Assembly (NCBI GenBank): GCA_913058555.1
Contig: CAJXRJ010000036.1
Location: 1-20,250 of the forward strand
DNA length: 20,250 nt
DNA from: an uncultured bacterium
GTDB taxonomy: Bacteria > Planctomycetota > UBA1135 > GCA-002686595
Direction: 5' to 3'
The notes below the pieces were generated by a model that saw nothing but the letters and a program-made list of their open reading frames with translations, was not told the DNA's origin and ran no database searches. Position 1 is the stretch's first letter. Each line of letters begins with the position of its first letter. The translations under genes were made by a program, and so were the position numbers. Below are positions 7,751 through 15,823 of the stretch, piece by piece.

Positions 7751-7873
7751 TCACGCCGCTCGCCGTCGAACCCGTAGAGGTGCTCGGGTTTGGATCACTT
7801 CGAAACCCGTGCTTCCCAGCGCGCCCCGGAGCCCAAGGGCCGCGTCGCGCTTGCTTTGGTTTGCCTGAGTCAT
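7751..7873 (-). CDS. Possible small gene, 40 residues, upstream of the two-helix membrane protein
   Basis: The frame from ATG at 7873 encodes MTQANQSKRDAALGLRGALG, then 20 further residues rich in Arg. A GGGAGG sits 11 bases upstream, a better ribosome-binding site than most genes here have, though slightly far. It ends 18 bp before the membrane-protein start, the spacing of an operon partner or leader peptide. Third-codon-position GC is high for the first ~28 codons and then falls, so the true coding part may be shorter or the frame may break. I see no family resemblance. Confidence 0.3.
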   Translation of the reverse strand: MTQANQSKRDAALGLRGALGSTGFEVIQTRAPLRVRRRAA

Positions 7874-8185
7874 GGGGTGATGGACCTCCCGATCGGTGAT
7901 CCTGCGGAAGAGAATCGGCTGTCCTAGTCGATAGATCCAATGCAAAGAATGGGACGAAACGATCGCTTGTGTAGAACGTCGTGCCGGGCGAGCTCGACTC
8001 TCCCCGTCCGGTGAATGGCCGGGTGGCCGCCGGCTGCGGCCCTCGCCGCGGGGTCTCCGGTGGGGCGCTTTGTGTTGCACCATGGGTCGTGGCTTCAGGC
8101 CAAGGACCCCGAAGGCCAGCTCAGGCGGGGGCTCTTCCGCAGGGCACCCCTGCCACGCCGTCGCCGATCCGAGTACCGTTGGTCG
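7874..8185. other. Divergent intergenic region, 312 bp
   Basis: This lies between the minus-strand small frame/membrane-protein pair and the plus-strand nitrilase gene and must hold promoters for both directions. The part 7880-7975 is clearly less GC-rich than the rest, with A-rich stretches (CAATGCAAAGAATGGGACGA), as expected of promoter DNA. I cannot fix a convincing -35/-10 pair. From 7980 the sequence becomes very GC-rich, and the open frame extending upstream of the nitrilase start there is Arg/Pro-rich and unlike a real protein. Confidence 0.4.
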
Positions 8186-9076
8186 ATGATCCCGCAGCGC
8201 ACCATTATTGCCCTGGGTGGCCTCCTCGCCCTGCTGACTGCGTGCCGCAGCGGGGAGGCGAACCATCCAGCGGCATCCGCTCCGGAATCAACGCCGGCGG
8301 TCGCCGACCTCGCAACCGTGCGGGTGGCTGCGTGCCAGATCCTGGTCGACGGAGACTACGAGGCCGCTCTCGCCAGGGTGGAGGCCGCGCTCGTCGAGGC
8401 CAAAGAGCAGCGGGCCAACATCGCGTGCTTCCCGGAGGCGTGCCTGTATGGCTGGGTCAACCCGGAAGCCCACCGCCTCGCGGAGCCGATCCCAGGGGCG
8501 ACGACCGAACGCCTCGGGGCCATGGCGAAGCGCCACGGCATCATGATCGCGATTGGGCTCGCGGAGCGCGCTGGCAACGACCTGCACAACGCGGCGGTCC
8601 TTATCGGTGAAGATGGCTCGCTGCTGCTCCATCATCGCAAGGTGAACATCCTCAAGGAGCTGATGTCGCCGCCCTACAGCCCAGGCGACGGCGAGGCGTC
8701 CTTCGCCGATACGAGGTTCGGGCGCATTGGAATGATGATCTGCGCGGACACGTTTGAAGACGAGTTGGTCGGCCGCCTGGCGAGTGTCAGGCCGGACCTT
8801 GTCCTCGTTCCCTACGGCTGGGCGGCTCCGGCGGACGCATGGCCCGGGCATGGGCAAAGCCTGCATGCGTGGATTGCGCATACGGCGACGGTCACTTCTG
8901 CGCCGGTGGTCGGGGTCGATTCCGTGGGCGCACTCTCCCACGGTCCCTGGGAAGGCCAAATCCTCGGTGGGCAAAGCGCAGTCAGCGACGCCCAAGGCGT
9001 CGTCGGGACTCCATTGCTTGACCGCGTGCGCGACGTGCACGTGTTTGCGTTCCCGCGCCCGCGCCGTGCGGACTGA
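8186..9076 (+). CDS. Exported lipoprotein of the nitrilase (carbon-nitrogen hydrolase) superfamily
   Basis: From the ATG at 8186 the protein has 296 residues. MIPQRTIIALGGLLALLTAC is a lipoprotein signal peptide with lipobox LTAC, so Cys20 would be lipidated. This is why I chose this start over the longer open frame upstream. The mature part is a full nitrilase domain. The Glu-Lys-Cys catalytic triad is visible as Glu84 (ACFPEACLYGW), Lys152 (LLLHHRKVNIL) and Cys186 (IGMMICADTFEDE). Family members hydrolyse amides or nitriles through a cysteine thioester. Most are cytoplasmic, so an envelope-anchored form is unusual. The carboxyl end (WEGQILGGQSAVSDAQGVV) carries the usual late strand with GxS before the end of the fold. 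The substrate is unknown. Its stop lies 18 bp from that of the convergent propeller-repeat gene. Confidence 0.85.
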   Translation: MIPQRTIIALGGLLALLTACRSGEANHPAASAPESTPAVADLATVRVAACQILVDGDYEAALARVEAALVEAKEQRANIACFPEACLYGWVNPEAHRLAEPIPGATTERLGAMAKRHGIMIAIGLAERAGNDLHNAAVLIGEDGSLLLHHRKVNILKELMSPPYSPGDGEASFADTRFGRIGMMICADTFEDELVGRLASVRPDLVLVPYGWAAPADAWPGHGQSLHAWIAHTATVTSAPVVGVDSVGALSHGPWEGQILGGQSAVSDAQGVVGTPLLDRVRDVHVFAFPRPRRAD

Positions 9077-9094
9077 CAGCCGCTCGACCGTCAG

Positions 9095-10005
9095 CTAGAG
9101 GAATCGCAGCCGGATGCCATTCGTGAAATTCGATGTGGTCGCCGGATTCCGATCTCGATACCAAGCCTGGAAACGGAGGGTGTCGCCGGGCTCGACCGCG
9201 GTGACTCCACCGTGCGTCGGGATGGCGCCGAGGTTCACGGGCAAAACGGCCGTGCCCGTGGAGCCCGAGCTTTGAATCTCACCGGGACTTACATAGCGAC
9301 CGATGGCACCCCCGAGGCAGAGTGGCCCCTGGCTTCCGGCGGGCATTACCGGGATCGCCCCCCAAGGACTGACTTGGAACATGACGAAGGACCCGAGGGG
9401 GAGCCCCGAAGCGACCAGGCTGAGGCTGCTGTCGATGATGTAGTTGCTCCCCCGTGCATCCAAGACGCCGGGCTGACCCGTGGAGTTTGCGATTGCCGGG
9501 GAGCAAAAGGGCGCAGGCGTCAGGGAGGCGTCGAATCGCGCCAGCCAGGCGTCGTCCGGATAGAACGTCGAGCCCCCAAGGTTCGGGCCACCAAGGCTAC
9601 CGGTGGTATCGCCTGCCACGAAGAGGCTGCCGAGGCTCACGGCCAGCCCCAATGGGGTATCAAGGCGATCGGTACCGAACTGGCGCAACCACAGGTTGCT
9701 GCCCGCCCCGTCGAAGCGAGCGATCCAGGAGTCGATGACGCCAGCATGGGGAGCGCCAAGGGATCCCTTGGTCAACCCCGTCAAGTACGCGCCCCCGGCG
9801 CCGTCGGGCGTCACGGCTAAGGCATCGTCGCGCTCGCCAGTCCCGAACTGCCGTATCCAAAGCTGGTTGCCTTGGCCATCGTAACGGGCTATCCAAGCAT
9901 CCGTGTTTCCCAGGTGGGGTACTGGGCGTGGGCGAACTCGGTCAAGCCGCCTACACCGCTCCCCAGGCAAAGGAGTGCAGCCAGTCGGAGTTTGAAGCGT
10001 CCCAT
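9095..10005 (-). CDS. Secreted SBBP-type beta-propeller repeat protein, reading frame broken after the signal peptide
   Basis: Two frames must be joined. The ATG at 10005 opens MGRFKLRLAALLCLGSGVGG, then LTEFAHA-QYPTW, a textbook signal peptide with an AHA cleavage site. That frame reaches a stop 11 codons after AHA. The body lies in another frame: GNTDAWIARYDGQGNQLWIR, then PDGAGGAYLTGLTKGSLG, and a second copy VIDSWIARFDGAGSNLWLRQ. These are ~50-residue SBBP repeats, followed by a partial third (DDAWLARFD). The C-terminal domain ends DTLRFQAWYRD, then TSNFTNGIRLRFL, a module I associate with exported Planctomycetota proteins. A continuous frame exists only from a GTG at 10009 and gives a non-signal, Arg/Pro/Cys-rich N-terminus. 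The break lies near 9911-9921. It may be a pseudogene, a sequencing indel or a repeat deletion. Confidence 0.7.
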
Positions 10006-10150
10006 GCACCCCAGCGTGCCCGAAGACGAGCCTTCCCGCCAGGTCCCGTGGGGGCCTGGGCCTTGGGGAGGCTGGCCGCTAGGAGCGCCGAACGGGGACT
10101 TTTTCCAGATAGCGTTCGCGACCTAGCCGTCGGCGGGGTGTACCTGACGT

Positions 10151-13129
10151 ATGGCCCCTCCCTCCAGTGCATTTCCGGATGTCCCGCTTCCCGGCGGCCC
10201 GGACACGGTCTCGCGTGCGTTGGAGGATTGGGCCTGGCTCGGAAGGCTCTGCGCCCGTCTCGTGGCGGATCCAGGGTTGGCGGAAGACGCGCGCCAGGAG
10301 GCGTGGCTTGCGGCCTCCAGCAAGCACGGGGGGACGCCAAACCGGCACTCGCTCCTCCTCGCTGCCAGGCGATTCGTCTGGCGGTCGCACCGGAGCTCCC
10401 GTCGCCGTGCAGACCGAGAGGCGGAGGCGGCGGCGCCGGAGGCCCTTCCTTCCGTTGACGAACTTCTGAGCCGGAGCGAGCAGCAGCGTCGGGTTTGGGA
10501 TGAGCTGATACAGCTCGACGAACCGTTTCGCACGACGCTCCTGCTGCGCTATCAGGAAGGGCTCGATCCGAGGGAGATTGCATTGCGGCTGGAGGTGCCA
10601 TCGGACACGATCCGGTGGCGCCTCAGGCGCGGCGTCGAGAAGCTGCGCGAGAGGCTGGCGGCCGATCGTGCCAAGGGAGGTCTCGCCGCCGTCGCCCTCG
10701 GCGTACCTGGCGCACGCTTTGTCACCGGGTTCGATGGCGCAGCCACCGCCGCGGCGAAGGCCGGCGGCTCCGTGCCGTTCCTCTTTCCCACCACCGTCGT
10801 GATGCTCAAACTCGCTGGTTCGCTTGCTGCCCTCGTCTTGCTCGCCCTCGGCCTACGCGGGGTGCTGCGCATGCCGGCGTCTAGCATTGGGCCGGAAGTC
10901 GGCGTCGGGATCGAACACACGGAGGATTCAGAGCTGGCCGCTCTGGCCTTGGGGGCCGCGCCGGAACCGCCGAAGCCATCGACAAAGGCCGTCGAAGGCG
11001 ATCGTCGCAGCTTGTCGAATGTGAATCCGGCGCCCGTCAGTCTGGGGTCGAGCACGACTTCGATACTCGCGGGACGCGTGCTGAATCCCCTTGGGCAGCC
11101 GATTCGCCAGGCGACCGTGTGGATTCACAGCAAGACCCACGGGTTCGACACGAGCATTCGCTCCGACGCAGCGGGCCGCTTTGAGCTGGAAGTCCCTTAC
11201 CGGCTCAACTGGAACTACCACGTCGACGTGTCCGGGTCGGACCTCATGACGGTCGAGCGCGTGACGGTTGGTCAGCACGAAGGCGCGGTGGTCCCGATCC
11301 CGAGTTCGGTTGGGCGACCCACCGACCTCGGCGACATCACGCTTGAGGACGCCCGGGTGCTGATCGGCCAAGTGGTTGATTCGAGCGGGGAAGGCATCCA
11401 CCCCACGGCGGTCCGTGCCGCTGGCGCGCCGAGTTCACAGGGAGCCCCCGATGGCACCTTCCGGCTAGCCCACGTCGGCGCCGCAGCCGAGAAGATCACG
11501 ATTCGGGCGCCTGGCTTCCAAAGCGCGAAGGTGGAGATCGATGCGCCACTGGGATCGGTCCACAACGTGGGCAAAGTAGAGCTCATGCCGGACGATTCAT
11601 CGGCGGGCAACACCGAAAGCGCAGCCCCGAGCAGGCAGGTCTGCACCTTTCGCATCGTGGACTCAGCGACGGGGGAAGGGCTCCTTGAGTATCGGGGAGA
11701 GCTGCTGGACGGGCCCAAGTCTGACAGTCTCTCCCTCTCACTGTCCCTCTCGGTCACACGTCCCGTGGACGCTGATGCGCTCCATATGAAAGTGCACCCG
11801 ACGTCGGAGCTCGAGTTCCGGGCCATACCGGGCGAGGACTCCGTGGTCATCGCGTCACCCGGGTACAGAACCAAACAGGTCCACGTGAAGCCTGTGGCTG
11901 CGTCGGGCGTGCAGGTGGTGAAGCTGAAGCCTGCGCCGAAGGTGCACGGTCGAGTGGTCCAGGGGGGCCTGCCCGTCCCGTTTGCGGAGGTCGTGTTCCG
12001 CCTGGGAGACCACCGCGCGGTCATGGATGCATCTACAGCTGCGAGCGACGGGTCCGAGCGTCCACGTTCGGCGACCCGCGGCGTGTGGTCCGTCTACCCA
12101 ACGAACGGAACCGTGCCGTCGGTGATCGGGGCTCCCGCCGGTGGGTGGCGGCCCGGCATCAAGCGCGTGGTCTACGCGGACGAGGAGGGGCGATTCTCGT
12201 TGCCTCTGCCCAAGGAGAGAGAAGGGGCCGTTTCTGCCTCGCAGCTCGATCATCAGAGTCGAACGGTCCTCTTCAAGAGAGCGTGGCGCGGCGATACGGA
12301 CCTCGGTGACCTCCCGCTCCTGCCGCAGAAAACCCTGCGGGGCGTGCTCAGATTCTCCGGCGGTGAGAACGCCGGCGGGTACGAGGTGGTGCTGCTGGGC
12401 ACCGTGGAGGAGAGCATCACGACCCGAGGGGACGGCCGCTTCGAGTTCACGAACCTCCCCCAAGGCGATGTCTTCGTGAAGGTTGTTGGGGGGGACGAGC
12501 CCTTGTTTCAAAGCGCCGCCAAGATCCAGCTCTTCCACGCCTTCGTCGATGCCCATGAACCTGGCGAGATCGCGTTTGAGATCGAAACCGAGCCCAGCGC
12601 GCTCGTCGAAGTCACCGCTACCGTCAACGGACAGCCGGCCTCCGGATACAGGCTCTTCATGGCGCCCGAGGACGCGAGGGGCTCGGTGTCCGTCCCGATG
12701 GATCAGGCGGGGCAAGCCACCAAGCGGGTTCCCGTGGGAACGCCGATCTCCGTGAGCCTCAGCTACGATCGAATGAATCTTCGACTGCCCGAGAAGCCTG
12801 TCTTTGAGCAGGGGGCGCAAGCCCTCGAGATTCACCTCAGCCACGGCTCGGTGTTGGTTGGGCTCCCCGGGAATCTCGTCCTCACGCCAGGCACCTACAC
12901 GAGGCTTGAGATCGACGGCCTACCTGACCGGCAAGCTGCATTCACGGGCACCCTAAAGACGCGCCAGGATGGCCGGCACGAGGCCCTGTTCCGGGGCTTG
13001 CCCCCGGGACCCTTCAGCGCGCGGCTCAAGGTCATCCGACGCGAGAAGGGCTTCCAGGAGACCATTGTCCTGGAGCGCGAGTTCGCTGGCGACGTTCGTG
13101 AGGGTGAGGTCTTCGAGATCGAGCTGTAG
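10151..13129 (+). CDS. ECF-type RNA polymerase sigma factor fused to a membrane segment and carboxypeptidase-regulatory-like repeats
   Basis: One 992-residue frame. Residues ~25-90 resemble sigma region 2 (WLGRLCARLVADPGLAEDAR, QEAWLAA, then an Arg-rich stretch). Residues ~112-170 are region 4, with the helix-turn-helix LDPREIALRLEVPSDTIRWR. An Ala/Gly linker leads to a hydrophobic segment, ~212-238 (core LAGSLAALVLLALGL). Beyond it are a Pro/Thr/Glu linker and several regulatory-like beta units: ~303-348 (ILAGRVLNPLGQPIRQATV, then SDAAGRFELEV), ~402-478, ~596-685 and ~727-780. About 200 more beta-rich residues follow. The simplest reading is a cytoplasmic sigma factor tethered to the membrane by its own sensor domain. 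Release by proteolysis or action while tethered are both open. No anti-sigma gene adjoins it. A Ser/Leu run (SDSLSLSLSLS) lies at ~524-534. Orientation is inferred; Lys220 makes the helix boundary uncertain. Confidence 0.85.
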   Translation: MAPPSSAFPDVPLPGGPDTVSRALEDWAWLGRLCARLVADPGLAEDARQEAWLAASSKHGGTPNRHSLLLAARRFVWRSHRSSRRRADREAEAAAPEALPSVDELLSRSEQQRRVWDELIQLDEPFRTTLLLRYQEGLDPREIALRLEVPSDTIRWRLRRGVEKLRERLAADRAKGGLAAVALGVPGARFVTGFDGAATAAAKAGGSVPFLFPTTVVMLKLAGSLAALVLLALGLRGVLRMPASSIGPEVGVGIEHTEDSELAALALGAAPEPPKPSTKAVEGDRRSLSNVNPAPVSLGSSTTSILAGRVLNPLGQPIRQATVWIHSKTHGFDTSIRSDAAGRFELEVPYRLNWNYHVDVSGSDLMTVERVTVGQHEGAVVPIPSSVGRPTDLGDITLEDARVLIGQVVDSSGEGIHPTAVRAAGAPSSQGAPDGTFRLAHVGAAAEKITIRAPGFQSAKVEIDAPLGSVHNVGKVELMPDDSSAGNTESAAPSRQVCTFRIVDSATGEGLLEYRGELLDGPKSDSLSLSLSLSVTRPVDADALHMKVHPTSELEFRAIPGEDSVVIASPGYRTKQVHVKPVAASGVQVVKLKPAPKVHGRVVQGGLPVPFAEVVFRLGDHRAVMDASTAASDGSERPRSATRGVWSVYPTNGTVPSVIGAPAGGWRPGIKRVVYADEEGRFSLPLPKEREGAVSASQLDHQSRTVLFKRAWRGDTDLGDLPLLPQKTLRGVLRFSGGENAGGYEVVLLGTVEESITTRGDGRFEFTNLPQGDVFVKVVGGDEPLFQSAAKIQLFHAFVDAHEPGEIAFEIETEPSALVEVTATVNGQPASGYRLFMAPEDARGSVSVPMDQAGQATKRVPVGTPISVSLSYDRMNLRLPEKPVFEQGAQALEIHLSHGSVLVGLPGNLVLTPGTYTRLEIDGLPDRQAAFTGTLKTRQDGRHEALFRGLPPGPFSARLKVIRREKGFQETIVLEREFAGDVREGEVFEIEL

Positions 13130-13177
13130 CGCGCGGTCCCGACGCTCGCAGCCATGCTCTGACCAAGCCGGACCGGC

Positions 13178-13205
13178 GGGCCCTGTCGCGGGGGCCCTGT
13201 CGCGG
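13178..13205. repeat. Two tandem copies of a 14-bp unit between convergent genes
   Basis: GGGCCCTGTCGCGG occurs twice, head to tail. Because GGGCCC is self-complementary, the duplication also makes a 6-bp hairpin with an 8-base loop. It lies between the ends of the sigma-fusion gene and the zinc-ribbon gene and could weakly stop transcription. Confidence 0.7.
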
Positions 13206-13223
13206 GGGCGCTCACCAGGGACC

Positions 13224-13559
13224 CTAGAGCCTGACGAGCACCGCGTTGGCGAAGAGGAACAGCATCGCGGCGACGAGCAGCACCCAAAAGATCCGCCCCC
13301 GCCCGAAGGACTCCCACCAGCGGGGGGGCTCTGTCATTCGTTCGAACTGGTCGAACGTGTCCGGTATCTCCGGCCCGTCGGGCTCGGGTAGGTCGAGGTC
13401 ATCGTAGTCCGTCGCTTGGGACCAGCCGGTCGTGTCATCTGCGCCACAGGACCGGCAGGACAGGGCCCCGACCCGGACCTCGGCTCCGCAAGTTGGACAC
13501 GTGAACCAATCAGCAGGCGGCTGTGGGCGCCGCCGGAGTCGTCTGATGAACTCGAACAC
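13224..13559 (-). CDS. Small zinc-ribbon protein with C-terminal membrane anchor
   Basis: The protein has 111 residues from a GTG start at 13559. Four cysteines (21, 24, 35, 38) in CPTCGAEVRVGALSCRSCGA form a zinc ribbon. GADDTTGWS follows, then an acidic stretch (DYDDLDLPEPDGPEIPDTFD). Residues ~90-108 (IFWVLLVAAMLFLFANAVL) form one membrane helix at the very C-terminus, so the ribbon faces the cytoplasm as in tail-anchored proteins. I recall similar small proteins from Planctomycetota genomes, but none with a known function. No ATG in this frame precedes the zinc ribbon. It converges on the sigma-fusion gene 94 bp away and lies 95 bp downstream of the STN-like protein gene on the same strand. 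Confidence 0.75.
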   Translation of the reverse strand: MFEFIRRLRRRPQPPADWFTCPTCGAEVRVGALSCRSCGADDTTGWSQATDYDDLDLPEPDGPEIPDTFDQFERMTEPPRWWESFGRGRIFWVLLVAAMLFLFANAVLVRL

Positions 13560-13654
13560 GGCCGCAGCCTAGCATTGAACCAAGGAGAGAGGGCAGCGGG
13601 TGGGGCTGGAGCCGCCCGTTGGTCCAGGCGACGCACAGGCAATGCCCTTGTCAC

Positions 13655-15598
13655 CTACGGAGTGGACAACAGCGCGCCCATGATCGACGACGACCACTCG
13701 GTCTCCCCATCGAGATCGACAGCGATCAGTTGCATCACGGAAGTCAACGAAAGGGACTTCGCGGTGAAGCCGTGGAAGTTCGCTGCCTTCGGCATGGCCA
13801 GGACCTCGTCCGTCGCCTCGAGCGTGACCCCGGTCTCATCGCTGATCCGCGCCAGAAGGTCTTTGAGGGGCATCGGTGCGTACTCACCCGTGAGCTCAAT
13901 GCCATCGATTCGGCCCATGTCGGGCGTCCCGAGGAACGGCAGGCTAGGGGGGCTGAAGGGGTCGCCCGACACCTGCAGCACGTCCTCATGGGCCTCGATG
14001 GTGACCCTTGCGTCCAGCGCGATGAACCATGCCAACGTCCAGAGCGAGAACTCGGTCGGGCAGACAAAGCTGTGTTCGACGACGGCCTCGCCCCGTGGCA
14101 TGTCCTGCATGATCCACAGATTTGTTTCGGCTGCGCTGACGATGAGCTCAAGGATGGCCGCTGCCGTGTCTGGCGAGAGGTCAAACGTGTGGCGCTCGGC
14201 GCGTAGCTTGCGCTCGAGGTCGGTCGCATGGGCTGGCGCCTGCGCTTCGTCCCCAAGTCCAATGGCTTGGAATAGGTTGAGGGTAGAACCGGAAGCGACG
14301 AGCACGTGCCGATCGAAGATCCCGGCCGTGGAGTCGGTCGACAGGAGCACGCCTTCAAGCACCTGGTGAGCCGGCTCACCCTCGGCCTTGAGGGAGATCA
14401 GAGGCTCGTCCACTGAATCGAACGCGTCGGGAAGGGCGTAGATGGACACGCTGGTCGCAAGGGAGATAACGCGCAGCGCTTCGCTGTGGGTGATGTCTTC
14501 GAGCTCGATGGAGAGGGGCTCGTCGAGCCGCCGCGCAATGTCGAGGTGCCAGGCAGGGGGCGCGGGCTCTTCGCCCTCCGGCAATCCCTCCGTCCGATCC
14601 CACCATTCGACCGAGTCCCAATCCATGACGGCGAGCGGCTCTTCCTCGCCGGCCGGCACAGGCGTTTCGAGGTCCGCGAGCTTCGCCTCGAGACGGTCGA
14701 CCGCGAGGGAGCGCCCGATGTTGTCCAGCTCTTCGCTGCGCAGTTGAGTGCGCAGAGCTGCCATGGCCTCGTCAGCGGCTGCTCGCTCGGCAGCCGCTTC
14801 GGCTTTGATGCGCTCCACTTCATCGTTTCCCGAAGCGGGGCCTGCGAGAAGCTGCTGCTCCTTCTTCGTCAGCTCGAACTGCAGCCGGTCAATCTCGGCC
14901 CTCTGCTCGCTGACACGGCCCTCGAGGCGTGCGCGCGTCTCCGCCAGTTCGTTCTTGAGTTCGAAGATGCGCTCCTGATCCATCTTGCGGAAGACGTCTC
15001 CGTCCTCGCTCTCGGGCCCGTCCTTGGCCGCTGGCTCGACGATGTCGCGCTTGCCTTTGAACGACAGGAACTCAGTGAAGGCCCATCCACGGCTCGTCTG
15101 AAGCACGTCGAGGGCGCCGAAGGACCACATGGCTCCGTCGGCCCATGCGTAGAACTCAACGGGCGCCACGTTCCAGGGCCCTAACGCCTTGGCAGGCGGT
15201 GCCGGCTGCGCGAACAGGAACGTCGCGTCCTTGAGCGCGAACAGCTCCTTGGTCTCCTGGTGTGCGGTCTCGAGCTGGTCGCCCATGCGCTTCGACATCC
15301 GCTCCAGGATGGCCGCCGCTCCACCTTGCTCCTCGAACGCCTCCCGGGCGGCCTCGCGGGCAGCCGGGGAGTCCGCCTGCACCTGGGACATGACCATGGA
15401 GTCGATCTCCTCCGCGGTGGGGAACGACCGCTCAAGCAGCGACACGTCCTTGGTTTGGAGCGCCTCGAAGGCCAGCCGGCAGCTGGCCTGGACGGACAGC
15501 TGCTCGGCCCCATGCTGGGCAGTGCGGTCGGCGGGATTCGGCAGCGGCGAAGGGCTCTGGAGGCAGAGCAGAGCGGCAGCGGTGCAAAGGAGGGCCAT
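13655..15598 (-). CDS. Secreted coiled-coil protein with STN/secretin-N-like modules
   Basis: The protein has 647 residues. MALLCTAAALLCLQ is a short signal peptide, and the mature part begins near residue 15. Residues ~40-185 form a helical then mixed domain. About 203-310 is a strong coiled coil rich in Glu, Arg, Leu and Ala (KMDQERIFELKNELAETRAR and onward). The C-terminal half holds beta-alpha-beta units resembling the short N-terminal (STN) domain of secretins and TonB receptors. The clearest are 360-435 (PLSIELEDITHSEALRVISL, ATSVSIYALPD) and ~572-640 (YAPMPLKDLLARISDETGVT). A weaker one lies at ~470-545. There is no secretin barrel or TonB-receptor barrel after them. A periplasmic scaffold or assembly role is inference. 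The next gene upstream on this strand is an alcohol dehydrogenase 212 bp away. Confidence 0.7.
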   Translation of the reverse strand: MALLCTAAALLCLQSPSPLPNPADRTAQHGAEQLSVQASCRLAFEALQTKDVSLLERSFPTAEEIDSMVMSQVQADSPAAREAAREAFEEQGGAAAILERMSKRMGDQLETAHQETKELFALKDATFLFAQPAPPAKALGPWNVAPVEFYAWADGAMWSFGALDVLQTSRGWAFTEFLSFKGKRDIVEPAAKDGPESEDGDVFRKMDQERIFELKNELAETRARLEGRVSEQRAEIDRLQFELTKKEQQLLAGPASGNDEVERIKAEAAAERAAADEAMAALRTQLRSEELDNIGRSLAVDRLEAKLADLETPVPAGEEEPLAVMDWDSVEWWDRTEGLPEGEEPAPPAWHLDIARRLDEPLSIELEDITHSEALRVISLATSVSIYALPDAFDSVDEPLISLKAEGEPAHQVLEGVLLSTDSTAGIFDRHVLVASGSTLNLFQAIGLGDEAQAPAHATDLERKLRAERHTFDLSPDTAAAILELIVSAAETNLWIMQDMPRGEAVVEHSFVCPTEFSLWTLAWFIALDARVTIEAHEDVLQVSGDPFSPPSLPFLGTPDMGRIDGIELTGEYAPMPLKDLLARISDETGVTLEATDEVLAMPKAANFHGFTAKSLSLTSVMQLIAVDLDGETEWSSSIMGALLSTP

Positions 15599-15772
15599 GG
15601 TCGAGGTCGGGGCAGGGATGAAGGGGCGGGCTTTCGACCAGGCATGCGCAGGGGCCCAGCCTCAGCTGCCATGCGTGCCAGAATTTCTCCGCCCCCTCTT
15701 CTTACGGCCCCGCGCCGACCCCAGGCGGAAGCGATGTTCCAGCCCATTTTCCGGCTCTCAGTCCCCGTCCCA

Positions 15773-15796
15773 TTCCATGCGCCGGTTCCATGCGCC
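15773..15796. repeat. Short direct repeat downstream of the alcohol dehydrogenase gene
   Basis: TTCCATGCGCC occurs at 15773-15783 and 15786-15796, one and a bit helical turns apart (13 bp). It might be a protein-binding site or chance; nothing else marks it. Confidence 0.4.
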
Positions 15797-15823
15797 TGGC
15801 GCGCAGTGCCTCAGCGCGCCGGG
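15795..15823 (-). terminator. GC-rich stem-loop spanning the alcohol dehydrogenase stop codon
   Basis: Ten-base arms 15795-15804 and 15814-15823 pair with one G-U, around a 9-base loop that contains the stop codon (TCA on the plus strand at 15811). No U-tract follows in the direction of transcription. Its place at the very end of the gene suggests termination or transcript protection. Confidence 0.4.

Noticed and set aside
8015..8185. Upstream extension of the nitrilase frame
   Set aside because: The Arg/Pro-rich leader would bury the lipoprotein signal peptide that begins at 8186.
11727..11756. CT-rich tract encoding a Ser/Leu run, considered as a slippage (phase-variation) site
   Set aside because: The tract is interrupted and not a long uniform repeat, so slippage is not expected to be frequent.
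11855..12844. A 329-codon minus-strand open frame inside the sigma-fusion gene
   Set aside because: It lies entirely antisense to recognisable regulatory-like repeats, and its translation shows no domain.
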